Shown here: piece by piece, positions 7,858 through 16,404 of the stretch | How positions within the stretch are numbered: the first letter of the stretch is position 1 | Layout: each line of letters begins with the position of its first letter | The notes under the pieces: generated by a model | What the model was told of the DNA's origin: nothing | What the model saw: the letters and a program-made list of their open reading frames with translations, nothing else | The model's database searches: none | DNA from: Candidatus Latescibacterota bacterium | Lineage (GTDB): Bacteria > Latescibacterota > UBA2968 > UBA8231 | Direction of reading: 5' to 3' | Length of the DNA: 64,000 bases | NCBI GenBank assembly: GCA_022827835.1 | Contig: JAJEIO010000026.1 | Span: 87,308-151,307 of the forward strand | Position numbers and translations under genes: made by a program

Positions 7858-10005
7858 ATGAATCAACAATGGCGGGAACGGCTGGGGACGGTGACGCTGG
7901 AGCCTTGTGCGCCGGTGGTGGCCGGCAGCTACCAGCAATGGACTTTGACCTTGACCGTAGGTAGCTACGGCATTGACGAGGGCGGCACCATTAAGATTGC
8001 CCAGCGCCTCGCCTGCGATATGCAGCCGGCCCAGTTCAGCGATCCGGCCGCGCCAGCTTATTGCACGGTGCAGGCCAATGGGGCGGCCAAGCTGGCACCG
8101 CGCTTTGCCCCCAAGGGACACGAGCGGCCGTGGATGATCTGGTGCGTGGTGATTGATGTGTACGACGGTTTCCTCGCGCCTGGCGATACGGTGACCGTAG
8201 TCTTGGGTGAGCGCAGCGGCGGTTCGCCGGGGATTCGGGTGCAGACCTTTGTCGAGTCGGCCCACGAATTCCGCATTTTCGTCGATCCGACCAATGCTGC
8301 GGTGGCTCGGGCCGTGGCGGATTCGCCCAAGTTTCCCGTTATCGCTGGCGAGGCCGTGGAATTGGTGTGCATAGCGCCGAGTCAGGCGGTGGTGGGGGAA
8401 GCGGTCGAGGTTTTTGTCAAAGGGCAGGATATGTGGGGCAATCCGACGGCGGTGGCAGGGCCGGTCGAATTGGATTGGGAAGGGGAAGGGGAGGTCGTGG
8501 TCGAGGGGGGCAGGGTGTCCTTTGGCGCTCCGGGTAGTGGACGGCTGATTGCGGCGGCGGGTGGGTCGCGCTGTTACAGCAATCCTGTTGCCGTAGCTGA
8601 GACAGCGCCTCAGTGGCATCGCTATTGGGGGGATTTGCACGCTCAGTCCGACGCTACCGTCGGCATAGGCACGGAGGAGGAGTACTTCACTTTTGCGCGC
8701 GACTGGGCGAGGGTGGATTTCGCCTCGCATCAGGGCAATGATTTCCAGGTTGACGCCGAGGACTGGCAGCGGCTCAATGAGACGGTGCGGGCTTTTCACC
8801 GGGACGGCGAGTTCGTCGTTTTTCCCGGCTACGAGTGGTCGGCCAATTCTCCGGCTGGTGGGGATCGCAATGTCTTTTACTTTGCCGAGGGGTTGCCGAT
8901 TGTGCGCAACAGCCACTGGCAGATCCCGCACGTGCCTGAGAACGAGGTATCGCCAGCGCATCCGGCCGATGTGTTCTTCGCTCGGCTCGCTCGCTTGGTG
9001 CCGCGCGACCAAGTGATTATCGGCTCGCACGTGGGCGGGCGCTGGGCCGACGTCAAGGCGTATTTCGACCCCGAGGCGCACAATCTGGTGGAGGTCGTCT
9101 CAAGCTGGGGCGTGTTCGAGTGGATGCTGTTCGACGCGCTGGACTGCGGCCATGTGGTCGGGGTCATGTGCAACAGCGACGGCCACAAGGGGCGGCCCGG
9201 GGCTGAAGGGTCTGGGGCTGGCGAGTTTGGGATTGCTGGTGGTTTGACTTGCGTGTTGGCTGGCGAGTTGTCGCGCGCGGGTGTGTGGGAGTCTCTGTGT
9301 AGTCGGCGCTGTTACGGCACTACTGGTGCGCGCATACTGCTAGATGTACAGATAGCGGGTGCGCTCATGGGGGCGGTGGTGCAAGATGTGGACTCGGTGG
9401 ATATTCGCGCTCGGGTTGTGGGGGCGGCACCGTTGGAGGCGCTGCAAGTGTATCGCGGCCGGGAATTGATCGCCGAGGTGCAATCGCCTGAATTCCGGGA
9501 TTTGGGGGATTCCAACAGGGTGCGGCTGATGTGGTCTGGCTCGCGGATGCGCGGGCGCGGGCGGCGGGTGGATTGGTCGGGGATTATCCGCACTACTCAG
9601 GCGGCTATCTTGGAGGCGACTACGGTCAGCTTTGACTCCGCGGCCGATGGGATTACCGCGACTGAGCCGCAGGCCGTGGCTTTTCAGTCGCAGACCACGG
9701 GGGATTGCGATGGGATTGAGCTGGTGCTGGACGATGGACGGGTCGGTAACTTGGTGTTCGAGTCGGCGGCGGGGACGACGGAGATTGATCTGGCGGAGCT
9801 GAGCCACGAGCCGCTGCACTTCGACTACGGTGGCTTGGACATGCAGTTGGTGGTGCAGCGCTATCCCGAGCGGGTGGAAGCGCTGGAATTGACGTTGGAG
9901 ACTGTGGACCAGCCGCCGGGAGAGGGGCAGGCCGCTTATTTCGTCAAGGCTATTCAGTGCGACGGGCAGATGGCTTGGTCGAGTCCGGTGTATGTTTCAG
10001 GCTGA
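7858..10005 (+). CDS. DUF3604 domain-containing protein
   Basis: 715 residues. From about residue 254 the motif HRYWGDLHAQSDATVG starts a PHP-like metal-binding region that continues with ASHQGND, FPGYEWS, IIGSHVGG and CNSDGHKGRPG, the hallmarks of DUF3604. The first ~250 residues form a beta-rich region that probably packs against it, and the C-terminal ~200 residues also look beta-rich. No signal peptide. AGGAG lies about 11 bases before the ATG at 7858. The gene stands alone between a divergent dehydrogenase and an antitoxin gene. DUF3604 proteins are presumed metallohydrolases of unknown substrate. Confidence 0.8.
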   Translation: MNQQWRERLGTVTLEPCAPVVAGSYQQWTLTLTVGSYGIDEGGTIKIAQRLACDMQPAQFSDPAAPAYCTVQANGAAKLAPRFAPKGHERPWMIWCVVIDVYDGFLAPGDTVTVVLGERSGGSPGIRVQTFVESAHEFRIFVDPTNAAVARAVADSPKFPVIAGEAVELVCIAPSQAVVGEAVEVFVKGQDMWGNPTAVAGPVELDWEGEGEVVVEGGRVSFGAPGSGRLIAAAGGSRCYSNPVAVAETAPQWHRYWGDLHAQSDATVGIGTEEEYFTFARDWARVDFASHQGNDFQVDAEDWQRLNETVRAFHRDGEFVVFPGYEWSANSPAGGDRNVFYFAEGLPIVRNSHWQIPHVPENEVSPAHPADVFFARLARLVPRDQVIIGSHVGGRWADVKAYFDPEAHNLVEVVSSWGVFEWMLFDALDCGHVVGVMCNSDGHKGRPGAEGSGAGEFGIAGGLTCVLAGELSRAGVWESLCSRRCYGTTGARILLDVQIAGALMGAVVQDVDSVDIRARVVGAAPLEALQVYRGRELIAEVQSPEFRDLGDSNRVRLMWSGSRMRGRGRRVDWSGIIRTTQAAILEATTVSFDSAADGITATEPQAVAFQSQTTGDCDGIELVLDDGRVGNLVFESAAGTTEIDLAELSHEPLHFDYGGLDMQLVVQRYPERVEALELTLETVDQPPGEGQAAYFVKAIQCDGQMAWSSPVYVSG

Positions 10006-10129
10006 AAGGGGGTCCTATTTTTTAAAGCCGCATAGTGCGCGATACACTTGCAATTAATGAGCAATACCACATCTTCATCTTAACTGTGATAAGCTGCACA
10101 CATACCGACCAACTTACGGGGGCAGTGTT

Positions 10130-10459
10130 ATGGATACACACGAAGACAACCTGACTGATGTGCGGACGATCAAGGCAGCTGAGTTCAAGGCCAAATGCCT
10201 CAAGCTGATGGACGAGGTCGCCGACAGCGGCGTCGAGATTGTCATTACCAAGAACGGCCACCCAGTGTCGCGCCTTGTACCTTATCACAAGGAGGCACCA
10301 AGCATGTTTGGCCGCGACCGAGATCGGATACGGATACTCGGGGACATTATTTCTCCTCTGGAAGTTGACTGGGATGAGGAAAGAGAATTGGCGCTCATCC
10401 AAGGGAAAGATCTAGATAAGCCTTCAATTGTTCCAAATCGCATCCGATCCAAGGACTAA
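10130..10459 (+). CDS. Type II antitoxin, Phd/YefM family (orphan)
   Basis: 109 residues. The sequence VRTIKAAEFKAKCLKLMDEV followed by VEIVITKNGHPVSRLVPY is the DNA-binding and dimerising half of Phd/YefM antitoxins. The C-terminal half, which would wrap the toxin, is acidic. In this family a VapC-type PIN or RelE toxin usually follows, often overlapping, but the next gene is an unrelated AT-rich membrane protein 40 bases on. It therefore looks like an orphan antitoxin whose toxin was lost or replaced. Confidence 0.8.
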   Translation: MDTHEDNLTDVRTIKAAEFKAKCLKLMDEVADSGVEIVITKNGHPVSRLVPYHKEAPSMFGRDRDRIRILGDIISPLEVDWDEERELALIQGKDLDKPSIVPNRIRSKD

Positions 10460-10501
10460 CTGCCGTGTCCAGTAACACTGGTTTTTATGACGAGGTCTAA
10501 G

Positions 10502-11836
10502 ATGTTTAAAAAAAGTAGAAGGAAAATTTCTTGTGGTGAGTTATTTTCCGTTTTGGAGAATTATTGCATTTTAAATTCTTCTACTGTTGAGTTTATCGAG
10601 TCTATGGATGTCGAAACCAAAAAGAGGCGTGAGGATGTTCTCCAAGAAATGTCGAATTTTGCTCATACATATAGGAAAAAAATGGGAAATGAAGGAGTAT
10701 CGCTTGATAAGAATTTTTATCTTATATGCAAGGGACTTGAATATCATATCTCTTACAATGCAGATCCAGATTTACATTTAGCTCTACGCATAGAAAATCT
10801 TGATATTGTTGGCTCTGGCGAAATAATGTTATCTTGGGTAGGATCTATTAGTAAATTCCGTTTCAAAAATTGTCGATTCATTGAAAATGGAGAAAGTAAT
10901 CTTTTCCTTCGGATGAATTTTGTTCCTAAAGATGATAATATATCCAAAGCAAGGATGCTTAATTTTATTTTTGAAAAGAACAAGTATGATATAAGAGACA
11001 TACATATTAAAAGCTACGAATTTTGTTTTCCTAAAGGGAGTTATGTATTTTTCTCTCAAAATGATTGCGGAAATTGCGTTGTTCACCATAACGATTACGA
11101 AAAATGGAAGGTTGGAGAAGGGTTGTCTTTTGAATTTGACGGGAACAAATTTGGAAGCTTGAGATTAAATTGTGTAATAAATGATTGCCGCTTTATAGGA
11201 TGCAATAAAATAGAAGATCTTTTTATGGAAAATATCATTCCTTGCAGATTGGATAATATTCATCGTGATATTGATCTGAATGATCTGCAAAAAACGATAT
11301 ATTTTGGCCGTAGTGAAAAAATCGATCCAAATGGAAAAAATCCTTTTTATACAAGAAAGTTATTTGTAAAACTAAAAGATTTAGCAGCTAAAAAAAATGA
11401 TGTCAGTCAAGTGAATATATTTTCCAGTTATCTTTCCAAAATTGAATATGCAATAGTGAAAAAAGAAAAATGGTACAAAAAATGGCAAGACAGGATTCTG
11501 ATGGGATGGCAATGTTGGTCATCTGATTTTTATACATCTTATACTCGTCCTGTTATCTTACTTATTGTGGGGTACTCAGCTCTTAACTTTCTTCCATTTC
11601 TTTGGATTGAAAATTTTTCTTGGTATGATTGGTTGAAATTTTCTATTCGTAATCCAACTAAGATCGTTTTTTATTCGGAAGAATTAAAAACTGTTCTTGG
11701 TGTTACAGAATATGAGACACTTTCAACAAAACTCAATAAGATTTGGTTGGACTTTATAGGCCTACTTCAGATAATTTGGTTGGCTCTTTGTGGTTATGCT
11801 TTTCGAAATGCTATTAGAACGTATTTTTCAAAATAG
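10502..11836 (+). CDS. AT-rich hypothetical membrane protein
   Basis: About 444 residues, not recognised. By eye the base composition is near one third G+C, in sharp contrast to both neighbours, and codon use is strongly A/T-ending. The first ~330 residues are soluble, with scattered short F/C-x-F patches (KFRFKNCRFIENG, VINDCRFIGCNK) reminiscent of irregular beta-helix or pentapeptide-like folds. Two hydrophobic segments follow, around RPVILLIVGYSALNFLPFLW and LDFIGLLQIIWLALCGYAF. The ATG at 10502 has GAGG six bases upstream and is preferred over the ATG at 10487. Probably laterally acquired; an abortive-infection-type membrane effector is possible but unproven. Confidence 0.65.
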   Translation: MFKKSRRKISCGELFSVLENYCILNSSTVEFIESMDVETKKRREDVLQEMSNFAHTYRKKMGNEGVSLDKNFYLICKGLEYHISYNADPDLHLALRIENLDIVGSGEIMLSWVGSISKFRFKNCRFIENGESNLFLRMNFVPKDDNISKARMLNFIFEKNKYDIRDIHIKSYEFCFPKGSYVFFSQNDCGNCVVHHNDYEKWKVGEGLSFEFDGNKFGSLRLNCVINDCRFIGCNKIEDLFMENIIPCRLDNIHRDIDLNDLQKTIYFGRSEKIDPNGKNPFYTRKLFVKLKDLAAKKNDVSQVNIFSSYLSKIEYAIVKKEKWYKKWQDRILMGWQCWSSDFYTSYTRPVILLIVGYSALNFLPFLWIENFSWYDWLKFSIRNPTKIVFYSEELKTVLGVTEYETLSTKLNKIWLDFIGLLQIIWLALCGYAFRNAIRTYFSK

Positions 11837-12730
11837 TCAATTCTGCACTACTCTCTGGGATTCAACAGAGTACCTCAAGAATCTAGCTAGTATCAAACAA
11901 GGATTAATAGAAGCAATCGAGCTTATTTTATGGAGCAGCTTCGCAGTTGGATAGAATGAATGTCTTAAGGCAGCAGCTTGTAACGACCCACCAAGCCCTT
12001 GACCTGTCTCCACTTCTGGATACTCCAACCACTGCCGTCCATCGAGCGTATTCCCACCCGCTTTAGGTGTACGCCCGCCCCATTGCTTAAAGAAAAAGGC
12101 GACGCGCTGAGCCTGACACTGGTCGCGCAAGGCCCGCACCCATTCTGCTCGCACTGGACGCGCTCCCGGCCCGCTCTCACCTCCGGCGATTACCCAATGA
12201 ATATCCTCCAAATCCACCGCGCCGATTGGATCGAGCAACGGCTCAAAAGAAACGAAGCGCACAGAGGCGTTGGTCTGTTGTAAGTGCCGGAGGCGCGTCA
12301 AGGCCGCGTGGTTTTCGACAGACACGCCGAGCCAGATATGCGGGGGAGCCGCTTGGCCCTGGTAGCGCTCTTGGACGAAACGGCGTATCAGCGAACTGCG
12401 CTTGGTAAGCACCTGATAGATGTGCCAATCGGCGCGCTCCATCGTGTCGAATACGCGCTCTATATAGTCGGTGGGAATGTCCTTGTGGAAGAGATCGCTC
12501 ATCGAATTGACGAAGATGAGCTGTGGACGCCGCCACTGCATGGGTTGTTCGAGGCGTTTGGGGCGAAGGGTCAGGGCGAAGCCCGACTCGAAAGGGTGTC
12601 CCTCGACGCCACGGAAACGCTCGGAAAGGCGCTCGGCATAGCAATGGTCGCAACCGGCGCTAACCTTCGTGCAGCCAGTGACCGGATTCCAAGTGCTGTT
12701 GGTCCACTCGATAGTGCTTTTGCGAGACAT
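11837..12730 (-). CDS. DUF5131 family protein (phage Gp37/Gp68-like, radical-SAM-like)
   Basis: 297 residues. The N-terminus contains NPVTGCTKVSAGCDHCYAER, with three cysteines arranged like a radical-SAM cluster site, then FVNSMSDLFH and YQVLTKR, all diagnostic of DUF5131. The family normally ends shortly after a motif like FKQWGG...LDGRQW, present here near residue 225-240. The ~45 residues beyond read through DNA that is antisense to a decayed antitoxin copy (11839-11926), so the C-terminus is probably altered by recombination. AGAGG lies before the ATG at 12730. Function unknown; the family is often phage- or island-borne. Confidence 0.75.
   Translation of the reverse strand: MSRKSTIEWTNSTWNPVTGCTKVSAGCDHCYAERLSERFRGVEGHPFESGFALTLRPKRLEQPMQWRRPQLIFVNSMSDLFHKDIPTDYIERVFDTMERADWHIYQVLTKRSSLIRRFVQERYQGQAAPPHIWLGVSVENHAALTRLRHLQQTNASVRFVSFEPLLDPIGAVDLEDIHWVIAGGESGPGARPVRAEWVRALRDQCQAQRVAFFFKQWGGRTPKAGGNTLDGRQWLEYPEVETGQGLGGSLQAAALRHSFYPTAKLLHKISSIASINPCLILARFLRYSVESQRVVQN
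11839..11926 (+). pseudogene. Deleted remnant of an antitoxin gene
   Basis: This stretch is a decayed copy of parts of the antitoxin gene at 13506-13949. Bases 11840-11880 match 13511-13551 (CTGGGATTCAACAGAGTACC versus CTGGGATTCAGCAGAGTACC) apart from a 5-base insertion. Bases 11884-11925 match about 13663-13703 (TATCAAACAAGGATTAATAG versus TATCAAACAAGGATTGATAG). Some 110-125 bases between the two blocks are missing, so no antitoxin can be made. It lies at the convergent junction of the AT-rich gene and DUF5131. Confidence 0.8.
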
Positions 12731-12999
12731 GAGAGACCTCTACGTAACCAAGACTATAACTGAACATAAGTATAGTTGTTTCCCGATCAAACATCAAGAT
12801 GGCTCTACGGCTGACCTTCGTCATTGGTCGTCCTCGCGGTGGAAACGGCGCTTGATTAGCTCAAAGCCAAGGAGACCGGGCCAACATCTAGCAGGACGAG
12901 TAGCCGGCTTTTCGGGACTTGCTAGGGAGATGCTTGTCCTCGACAATAAATAGTTGAAAGCAGCGATGGAAAACGGAGCGATCACAGAGGTTATCTGCG

Positions 13000-13200
13000 A
13001 TGCGTAAACAGTACAAAAGCGAGATACTAGCGGTCGTACATGAGACCGCCTTTGGGCTTCACGAGGCGGGTGTCCTGAACAAAGTGACCATGAAGACGTT
13101 CGACGAGAGGTGCCTGACGCTGGTTGAAGCGTTGGCACCGGAACAAATCCGGCAATTCCGCTGCGATTTATTGGCTACCGAACAGCGGGGCCTAAGCTGA
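13000..13200 (+). pseudogene. Truncated XRE-family antitoxin (HTH lost)
   Basis: 66 residues matching only the N-terminal part of a common HigA-like antitoxin: KSEILAVVHETAFGLHEAGV, then TMKTFDERCLTLVEALAPEQI. Full members continue with a helix-turn-helix of about 40 residues; here the frame instead ends in RQFRCDLLATEQRGLS and a stop. It sits 8 bases before the toxin gene, where an antitoxin of a toxin-antitoxin pair could lie. It may still be translated, but it should not bind DNA. Confidence 0.65.
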
Positions 13201-13208
13201 TCATAGCG

Positions 13209-13502
13209 ATGGAGATTCGCAAAACAGAGGTATTCGCCAATTGGTTTAACAGTTTAAGAGATCGCAGGGCAAAGACTCGCATTCAAGCTCGGATTGATCG
13301 CTTAGAATTGGGGCATTTTGGTGATGTAGCTCCAGTTGGAGAAGGGGTTAGCGAATTACGTATTTTTTATGGCCCTGGCTACAGAGTCTATTTCGTGAAG
13401 CGTGGCTCAATAGTTATTATTCTCTTATCTGGAGGTGCCAAGAGTACCCAAAATTCAGATATTGTCAAAGCCAAAGAGATCGCCAAGCAATTGGAGACCT
13501 GA
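13209..13502 (+). CDS. Type II toxin, RelE/ParE superfamily (HigB-like)
   Basis: 97 residues of the addiction-module killer protein type. It opens MEIRKTEVFANWFNSLRDRRAKTRI, has the central GVSELRIFYGPGYRVYF strand with the conserved Arg and Tyr, and ends in GGAKSTQNSDIVKAKEIA, all typical of this HigB/RelE group. Such toxins are ribosome-dependent mRNA nucleases. The antitoxin gene begins 3 bases after the stop, giving the usual toxin-first order of this subfamily. Confidence 0.88.
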   Translation: MEIRKTEVFANWFNSLRDRRAKTRIQARIDRLELGHFGDVAPVGEGVSELRIFYGPGYRVYFVKRGSIVIILLSGGAKSTQNSDIVKAKEIAKQLET

Positions 13503-13505
13503 GTT

Positions 13506-13949
13506 ATGACTATCAATACTACTCGCTGGGATTCAGCAGAGTACCTCAAGACGGAAGAAGATATACAATTATACTTGGAAGCATGCCTTGAGGAAGCTGG
13601 AGATGATCCCGCCTTTATAGCCCATGCCTTGGATATAATCAATCGTGCCAAAGATATGAATCAGCTAGCGACGAGTATCAAACAAGGATTGATAGAAGCA
13701 ATCGAGCACACGGCAGGACAGCCAAGTCAGGCGGTCGTGCATCCTCCAAAGACCATTGATGTGAAAGCCATCCGAGAACAAGTCGGGATGACGCAAACGG
13801 CCTTTGCCGCCGCATTTGGTGTTAGCCTCAGCACCCTGCGTCACTGGGAGCGAGGGGATCGGACTCCTAAAGGACCAGCACGGGTATTGCTGCATGTGGC
13901 GGCTCGCGAACCTCATGCGGTTTTGCGAGCTTTGGGAAAAGCAAGTTAA
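13506..13949 (+). CDS. Chimeric HigA-type antitoxin with C-terminal XRE HTH
   Basis: 147 residues. Residues 1-60 (TTRWDSAEYLKTEEDIQLYLEA... and AKDMNQLA) match the antidote protein that normally pairs with this toxin. At the point where that family enters its own helix-turn-helix the sequence switches to IKQGLIEAIEHTAGQ and then IDVKAIREQVGMTQTAFAAAFGVS with LRHWERGDRTPKGPARVLL, which is the NadS-type XRE antitoxin. The result is a fusion of two antitoxin families with one intact DNA-binding domain. It probably still neutralises the toxin and autoregulates the pair. A deleted copy lies at 11839-11926. Confidence 0.8.
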   Translation: MTINTTRWDSAEYLKTEEDIQLYLEACLEEAGDDPAFIAHALDIINRAKDMNQLATSIKQGLIEAIEHTAGQPSQAVVHPPKTIDVKAIREQVGMTQTAFAAAFGVSLSTLRHWERGDRTPKGPARVLLHVAAREPHAVLRALGKAS

Positions 13950-14006
13950 AGACCGCTCGACATGCTTCTTGGCTCTTCTTCACCAACCTCTGATTTCTAA
14001 TCCTCC

Positions 14007-15005
14007 CTATAACTCCACCCGCCGTCCGCTTTGCGCCGATTCAAAAGCCGCCTCGACCACTCTGAGCGTGCCGTCGGCGTGGTCGGCCATATAGGCGGGG
14101 GTCTCTTCTCCGCGCATACATTGCTGGAAAAAGTCGATGGCCGGCTGGAAAGGCGGCGTGCCGGTCTGGAAGGTCTCGCTACGGCTTTCATCGGAGCCGA
14201 TGACCACGTCAAAGCTGCTCTCCGCGCCGGGGTGATACGGGGTGGGCACGACCAGTCGGCCCTGATCGCCAGTGATGAGGGCATGAGCACCGCCGCGCCC
14301 CTCGAAACTGCAGTACAAGGTTGCGGTGACACCGTCGGGGTATTCGAGGATGAGCGAAGTGGCCACATCTACTCCGGCTTGTGCATCAAAGCGCATGTGC
14401 GCCTGGACGCTAACCGGGTCGGTGCCGGCGATGAAGCGCGAAAAGGTGATGGGATACACGCCGCCGTCGTAGATGCTGCCGCCACCCAGTGCTTTAATCA
14501 GGCGGATGTTGCTGGGGTCGTCGATGACGTAGGTCATGCCGGCGTTAATGTGGCGCAAGGTGCCGATCTCGCGCGCCGCGATGATTTCCCTGAGACGGCG
14601 GCTTTGGGGATGGTGCATGAAGACAAAGGCCTCAAAGAGCAGCACGTCGGCCTTGCGGCAAGCCTCGACCATTTGCCGGCCTTCGGCTGCGGTTACGGCT
14701 AGGGGTTTTTCGCAAAAGATGTGTTTGCCCGCCTCGGCGGCCTTGATGGTCCATTCGGCGTGCAGCGAATTGGGCAGCGAGATATAGATCGCGTCGATGT
14801 CCGGGTGGTCGAGCAGGGCTTGGTAACTGCCCAGCGCCACGGGAATGTCGTGGGCGCGGGCAAAGGCGTCGGCGGTGGTTTGGCTGCGGCTGGCTATGGC
14901 ATGGACTTGGGCATTGGGCGTGGCGCGGGCCGAGGGGATGAAGGCGGTGACGCCGATCCTGGCGGTGCTGAGGATGCCCCATTTGATGGGGTGTGAACTG
15001 GTCAT
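14007..15005 (-). CDS. Gfo/Idh/MocA family oxidoreductase
   Basis: 332 residues. N-terminal Rossmann fold (KWGILSTARIGVTAFIPS), the hallmark E99-K100-P101 in FCEKPLAVTA, and the second-domain motif GGGSIYDGGVYPITFSRFI. These NAD(P)-dependent enzymes oxidise or reduce sugars, inositols and related alcohols; the substrate is not readable. It faces the divergent gene at 15183 across about 180 bases, a likely shared regulatory region. The N-terminus fits the ATG at 15005. Confidence 0.88.
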   Translation of the reverse strand: MTSSHPIKWGILSTARIGVTAFIPSARATPNAQVHAIASRSQTTADAFARAHDIPVALGSYQALLDHPDIDAIYISLPNSLHAEWTIKAAEAGKHIFCEKPLAVTAAEGRQMVEACRKADVLLFEAFVFMHHPQSRRLREIIAAREIGTLRHINAGMTYVIDDPSNIRLIKALGGGSIYDGGVYPITFSRFIAGTDPVSVQAHMRFDAQAGVDVATSLILEYPDGVTATLYCSFEGRGGAHALITGDQGRLVVPTPYHPGAESSFDVVIGSDESRSETFQTGTPPFQPAIDFFQQCMRGEETPAYMADHADGTLRVVEAAFESAQSGRRVEL

Positions 15006-15182
15006 TGAAAAACCTCCTGTAGCCTAATTTTATGTGATTTTAACATCTATATATAGACCAAATAGCCCAACGAAGTAAATGCGGTCGGTTTTTCAGAGAG
15101 GCGGCCAAAGTCCCAATGCGATTGCGGACTGCCGTCGGGATATTATCTTGATCCAACCAAATCCAACAATAGAGAGGCAACC

Positions 15183-16358
15183 ATGACCCAGCGCAAAAAG
15201 ATCGCCGCCATTATCACCGAATACCGCGTCCCAGCGCACGCCGATGTCATTGTCGGCAAGTTCATCAAGGGTTTTCCCACGGACGAGGGCATGCAGGAGC
15301 CGCAGGTAGATATCGCCTCCATGTACCTGGACCAGATCCCCGACAATGATATCGGCCTACAAGTATCCAAAGAATACGACATACCCGTGTACCATAGTAT
15401 CCCTGCGGCGCTGTGTCTGGGTGGCAGCAAATTGGCCGTTGATGGCGTAATTTCCATTGGCGAACACGGCAGTTACGCCTTCAACGAGAAGGGCCAGCAC
15501 CTGTATCCGCGACGCTTTTTCTTTGAACAGATCTGCGGCGTCATGGCTACCTCCGGTCGCTCGGTGTCGGTGTTCAGCGACAAGCATCTGTCCTATAACT
15601 GGTGCGACGCCAAATGGATGTACGACCGGGCCGTGGAACTGAACGTCCCCTTTATGGCCGGCTCTTCAGTGCCCCTGGGCTGGCGCGACCCCTATCTCGA
15701 ACACGAGCGAGATGCCCCCATCGAAGACGCCCTCATGCTCAGCTTTGGCGGCATTGAGTCCTACGGCTATCACGGCTTTGAGGGCCTGCAGGCCATGGTC
15801 GAGCGGCGGCGGGGCGGTGAGACAGGTCTGGCGGCCGTGCAGTGTTTGGAGGGCGAGGCCGTGTGGCAGGCCGGTGCCGACGGTCTGTGGTCGCGCGAGT
15901 TGGCCGCTGCGGCTGCGGCCGTGGGCAAAACCTCGGCCGAACCTATGGAGGAGGCCTGCGCAACTCCAGCGGCCTTTCTGCTAGAATACAGGGATGGTTT
16001 CAAAGCCGCCCTGCTGCAGTTGAACGGGTACGTCGAGGAATGGTCGTACGCGGCCCTCGTCAATGGCCAGGTACAGGCCACGGGCCTGCGCTTGCACGGG
16101 CCGCCCTATCCCCACTTCAGCTACTTGGGCCTCAATATCCAGGAGATGTTTCTCACGGGCCAGCCGCAGTACCCGGTGGAGCGCACCCTGCTGGTAAGCG
16201 GCGGTCTGGACGCGCTGATGGATTCGCGTCACCAAGGCCATATACGGCTGGAGACGCCGCATTTGGACGTGCAGTACCAGGCCCCCGAAAACATGCCCAT
16301 CCGTCCCACCGGACCCCGGCCGCAGGGGGCGAGCACAGTGCCTTTCGACAGGATTTAG
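15183..16358 (+). CDS. Conserved Gfo/Idh/MocA-like protein of unknown function
   Basis: 391 residues. The N-terminus reads KKIAAIITEYRVPAHADVIVGK and continues with VDGVISIGEHGSY and FSDKHLSYNWCDAKWMYDRA, a conserved family I know from environmental genomes without an assigned activity. The layout resembles a Rossmann-type oxidoreductase, but the EKP motif is missing and DKHLSYNW stands roughly in its place. The next genes are a small membrane protein and a sodium:solute symporter, so it may belong with uptake and breakdown of the symporter substrate. The start ATG is preceded by AGAGAGGCAACC. Confidence 0.65.
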   Translation: MTQRKKIAAIITEYRVPAHADVIVGKFIKGFPTDEGMQEPQVDIASMYLDQIPDNDIGLQVSKEYDIPVYHSIPAALCLGGSKLAVDGVISIGEHGSYAFNEKGQHLYPRRFFFEQICGVMATSGRSVSVFSDKHLSYNWCDAKWMYDRAVELNVPFMAGSSVPLGWRDPYLEHERDAPIEDALMLSFGGIESYGYHGFEGLQAMVERRRGGETGLAAVQCLEGEAVWQAGADGLWSRELAAAAAAVGKTSAEPMEEACATPAAFLLEYRDGFKAALLQLNGYVEEWSYAALVNGQVQATGLRLHGPPYPHFSYLGLNIQEMFLTGQPQYPVERTLLVSGGLDALMDSRHQGHIRLETPHLDVQYQAPENMPIRPTGPRPQGASTVPFDRI

Positions 16359-16404
16359 GACTAGGTCTTGTCAACTCTGGTGTCTGGGCTTTGATTTGCT
16401 GCTT

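Noticed and set aside
7738..9081. A 447-residue open frame on the minus strand
   Set aside because: It lies antisense to the well-supported DUF3604 gene, is rich in His, Arg and Pro as expected of a shadow frame in G+C-rich DNA, and matches no family.
12731..12999. Possible gene or mobile-element end between DUF5131 and the truncated antitoxin
   Set aside because: Only short frames with no SD and no inverted repeats or transposase similarity could be seen.
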